Of a stretch of 6,730 nt of DNA, positions 4,877-6,730 are shown in pieces; position 1 is the stretch's first letter, and each line of letters begins with the position of its first letter. This stretch comes from Desulfovibrio sp. (lineage in GTDB: Bacteria; Desulfobacterota; Desulfovibrionia; Desulfovibrionales; Desulfovibrionaceae), in the NCBI GenBank assembly GCA_003525525.1, contig DQED01000114.1, positions 197 to 6,926 of the forward strand, written 5' to 3'. A program made the position numbers and the translations under genes. The notes under the pieces are model-generated. The model was not told where the DNA came from. It searched no databases and was given only the letters and a program-made list of their open reading frames with translations.

Positions 4877-6358
4877 ATGAAACGCATGCTGCCTCTTGCC
4901 TTAGTCGCAGTGTTCGCCCTGTGCGCCTTCGCCAGCGCCCAGGCGGCCACCGAAGTGAAGATGACCGGCGATGCCCGCATCTACGGCGTCTTCTTCGCAC
5001 AGCACAACTACACAGGCTGGAACAATGCCAGCTGGACGTCGAACACCCCGACCTACGCCGGGGCCGGCAGACGGACCGAAGACCGCTTCGAGATCTGGGA
5101 ACGCTTCCGCCTGCGCACCGACTTCGTGGCCAACGAGGCCGTGAAGTTCCGCCTGGGCATCAAGGTGGAAGACACCTGGGGCCACGGCACCCTGACCGCC
5201 GCCAACCCGGAAGTGGCCATCGCCGTCTACCAGGCCTTTCTGCAGTTCAAGCTGCCCGACTGCAACGTGGAAGTGACCGCCGGCCTCCAGGACATCGACC
5301 TGCCCATCAGCAAGATGTTCTACGGCAGCCCGGTCTTCGGCGGCGACCGCATCGCGGCCCTGACCGTCAAGGCCCCGCTGATCGACAACACCCTGGCCGT
5401 GCTCGCCGGTTTCGGCCGCCTCATCGACACCAACCGCACCTACGACACCACCACCACCCAGGTGGCGGACGAACTCGACGCCTACTTCCTGGCCCTGCCC
5501 ATCACCCTCGAGGGCTTCAAGGCCACGCCGTGGGGCGTCCTCGCCGTGGCCGGCAAGAACGCCGGCTACTTCTCCGCCGGCGCTTCGAGCTTCTCTTCGG
5601 CTTCCTACGCCGAGAACCTGGTCTCCGCCGGCACCTTCATGGCCCCGGCCCTGTGGAAGAACGACCAGAACGCCTACTGGTGGGCCGGCGGCGCGTTCGA
5701 AGTCACCGCCCTTGATCCGGTCAAGTTCTACGCCGACGTGATCTACGGCGCCGGCGCCCAGAGCGACCGCAAGAAGAGCAAGCGCGCAGGCTGGTTCATC
5801 GACCTCGGCGTCGAGTACACCGGCTGGGACGTGCTGACCCCGAAGGTCTTCGGCTGGTGGTCCACCGGCGAAGACCACGCCACCCGCAACGGTTCCGAGC
5901 GCATGCCCGCCCTGCGTCCCAACTGGGGTCCGGGCAACAGCTTCCTGTTCGACGACAGCCAGGAACTGGCCAAGAACTCCAACATGGGCATGAACCCCAT
6001 CGGCGCCTGGGGCCTGGGCGCTTCTCTCGACAACATCTCGTTTATTGAGAAGCTGACCCACCGCCTGACCTACACGTACCTCCACGGCAACAACAATCCG
6101 TCGGCCATCCGCGCCCTCAACACGGCCATGGGAAGCAATCCCTACTTCGTGATGGGCCGCGACCTGACCACGGACGAGTTCGCCATGGGCGTGAACTTCG
6201 ACAGCAAGTACATGATCTACGAGAACCTGGCCGCCGTCTTCGAGACCGGCTGGGCCCACGGCCAGTTCCAGACCAGCGTCTGGGGCCATCGCCTGGCCGA
6301 AAAGTCCCGTTCCGGCGACGCCTGGAAAGTCGCCTTCGGCCTGACCTACAAGTTCTAA
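4877..6358 (+). CDS. Outer membrane homotrimeric porin, paralogue C (493 aa)
   Basis: Trimeric-porin-type outer-membrane diffusion channel, third of the tandem set. The signal peptide begins MKRM and probably ends at AQA (residue 23), giving mature ATEVKM (about 470 residues). Its sequence differs more from the other two signal peptides and contains C16, but no lipobox, so it is not a lipoprotein. The conserved block is at residues 67-111 (here with E72 and VEDTW), DTTTTQ at 190-195, NAYWW at 265-269, and the end is GLTYKF. Loop lengths match A (18 residues at 49-66), but loop sequences differ, for example a Ser-rich stretch at 237-243. From NAYWW onward it is closer to B than to A, as in FLFDDSQEL. 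It has the longest upstream region of the three and its own terminator, so independent regulation is likely. Substrate unknown. Confidence 0.92.
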   Translation: MKRMLPLALVAVFALCAFASAQAATEVKMTGDARIYGVFFAQHNYTGWNNASWTSNTPTYAGAGRRTEDRFEIWERFRLRTDFVANEAVKFRLGIKVEDTWGHGTLTAANPEVAIAVYQAFLQFKLPDCNVEVTAGLQDIDLPISKMFYGSPVFGGDRIAALTVKAPLIDNTLAVLAGFGRLIDTNRTYDTTTTQVADELDAYFLALPITLEGFKATPWGVLAVAGKNAGYFSAGASSFSSASYAENLVSAGTFMAPALWKNDQNAYWWAGGAFEVTALDPVKFYADVIYGAGAQSDRKKSKRAGWFIDLGVEYTGWDVLTPKVFGWWSTGEDHATRNGSERMPALRPNWGPGNSFLFDDSQELAKNSNMGMNPIGAWGLGASLDNISFIEKLTHRLTYTYLHGNNNPSAIRALNTAMGSNPYFVMGRDLTTDEFAMGVNFDSKYMIYENLAAVFETGWAHGQFQTSVWGHRLAEKSRSGDAWKVAFGLTYKF

Positions 6359-6377
6359 AGCGGTTTCGGGAACCGCT
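6359..6377 (+). other. Small hairpin directly after porin C stop
   Basis: AGCGGTT (6359-6365) pairs with AACCGCT (6371-6377) around a 5-nt loop, starting at the base after the stop codon. It has no T-tract in the porin direction, so it may protect the mRNA 3' end. Read on the minus strand the stem is followed by only three T, which makes it at best a weak stop for the convergent protease gene. Confidence 0.45.
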
Positions 6378-6384
6378 GGCGCGG

Positions 6385-6416
6385 ACCGGGCCCTTCGGGG
6401 CCCGGTTTTCTTTTTT
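6385..6416 (+). terminator. Intrinsic terminator of porin C with TTCG tetraloop
   Basis: A perfect 9-bp stem ACCGGGCCC/GGGCCCGGT (6385-6393 with 6398-6406) is closed by C(TTCG)G and followed by TTTTCTTTTTT. There is no T-run on the opposite strand, so it acts for the porin side only. Confidence 0.93.
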
Positions 6417-6434
6417 CGACAGCGCCGTCCCGAC

Positions 6435-6730
6435 TCAGCGCCCCTTGGGCAGGCACCACAGCGGCAGAACCGCACCCGAAACCGCGGCGGACACGCCGTC
6501 GGCGTCGAGAGCCCGATCCGACGGCGAGGCGCTTATGGGCGTCTGCCCCCTGGCCAGGAACGCCTTGACCGCGGCAAGCGGAACCACGAACCCCATCTCG
6601 GCAGGCGTTTCGCCCAGGCGTTCCCGTGCCCCGGCCGTATCGCGCCGCGCCGTGACCACGCCGGCCACATGGCCTGCGGCGTCGAGCAAGGGGCCGCCGC
6701 TGTTGCCGGGCAGCACCTGCGCCGTGATCG
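6435..6730 (-). CDS. Trypsin-like serine protease, C-terminal part (5' truncated by window edge)
   Basis: The frame enters at the right edge and ends at TGA (complement of 6435-6437), leaving 97 complete codons. The visible N-terminal part reads ITAQVLPGNSGGPLLD; GNSGGP is the catalytic-serine motif of trypsin/DegP-like (S1C) peptidases. It is followed by the usual glycine-rich strand (GHVAGVV) and, about 40 residues on, GFVVPLAAVKAFL, the typical end of the protease domain. The His and Asp of the triad lie outside the window. Only about 40 residues follow the protease domain, too few for a PDZ domain, so this is not a full DegP/DegQ. The tail ends VLPLWCLPKGR. The GTG that would give a start at 6716 is internal to the motif and not a real start. 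It is convergent with porin C (76-nt gap). An envelope location is plausible but its signal peptide is not visible. Confidence 0.85.
   Translation of the reverse strand, partial: ITAQVLPGNSGGPLLDAAGHVAGVVTARRDTAGARERLGETPAEMGFVVPLAAVKAFLARGQTPISASPSDRALDADGVSAAVSGAVLPLWCLPKGR

Noticed and set aside
4877..4945. Porin C as a lipoprotein because of C16 in the signal peptide
   Set aside because: The residues before C16 (FAL) do not form a lipobox, and a normal AQA cleavage site follows at residue 23, aligned with the other two porins.
4759..5715. 318-codon plus-strand frame overlapping the start of porin C
   Set aside because: It is Arg/Pro/His-rich, read in a shifted frame of porin C, has no ribosome binding site, and ends inside the porin; it is a shadow frame.

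Overview
This GC-rich window looks like the chromosome of a sulfate-reducing deltaproteobacterium, most likely Desulfovibrionaceae. The main reason is a set of three porins that I recognise as the Desulfovibrio 'outer membrane homotrimeric porin' type. Genus and species cannot be fixed from the sequence, and no database search was possible.

Layout: (1) bases 1-1136 carry the C-terminal two thirds of recJ, the single-strand-specific 5'-3' exonuclease of repair and recombination, running in from the left. (2) Bases 1302-2780, 3053-4468 and 4877-6358 hold three tandem, same-strand paralogous porins of 492, 471 and 493 residues, called A, B and C here. (3) Bases 6435-6730, on the minus strand, hold the C-terminal part of a trypsin-like (S1C-type) serine protease that runs off the right edge and converges on porin C.

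Each porin is a separate unit. Each has the same 10-base ribosome binding site (GGAGGAAGGA), a 23-residue Sec signal peptide, a mature N-terminus ATEVKM, a C-terminus GLTYKF, and a strong intrinsic terminator straight after the gene. The gaps are 165, 272 and 408 nt. Each gap has its own AT-rich, palindrome-containing upstream region, so the copies are probably regulated separately rather than as one operon. Porin B lacks about 12 and 9 residues in two probable surface loops, which accounts for its shorter length. One 126-nt block near the N-terminus is almost identical between A and B, although B is closer to C elsewhere. This suggests gene conversion between copies.

Functionally, the porins would be the general diffusion channels of the outer membrane, present in several forms that could be exchanged by regulation. 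The flanking recJ and protease have no evident functional link to them. I see no mobile element, CRISPR array, tRNA or rRNA, and no clear new defence or biosynthetic system. The least explained DNA is the roughly 350-nt region before porin C, which has an AT-rich core with several operator-like repeats.
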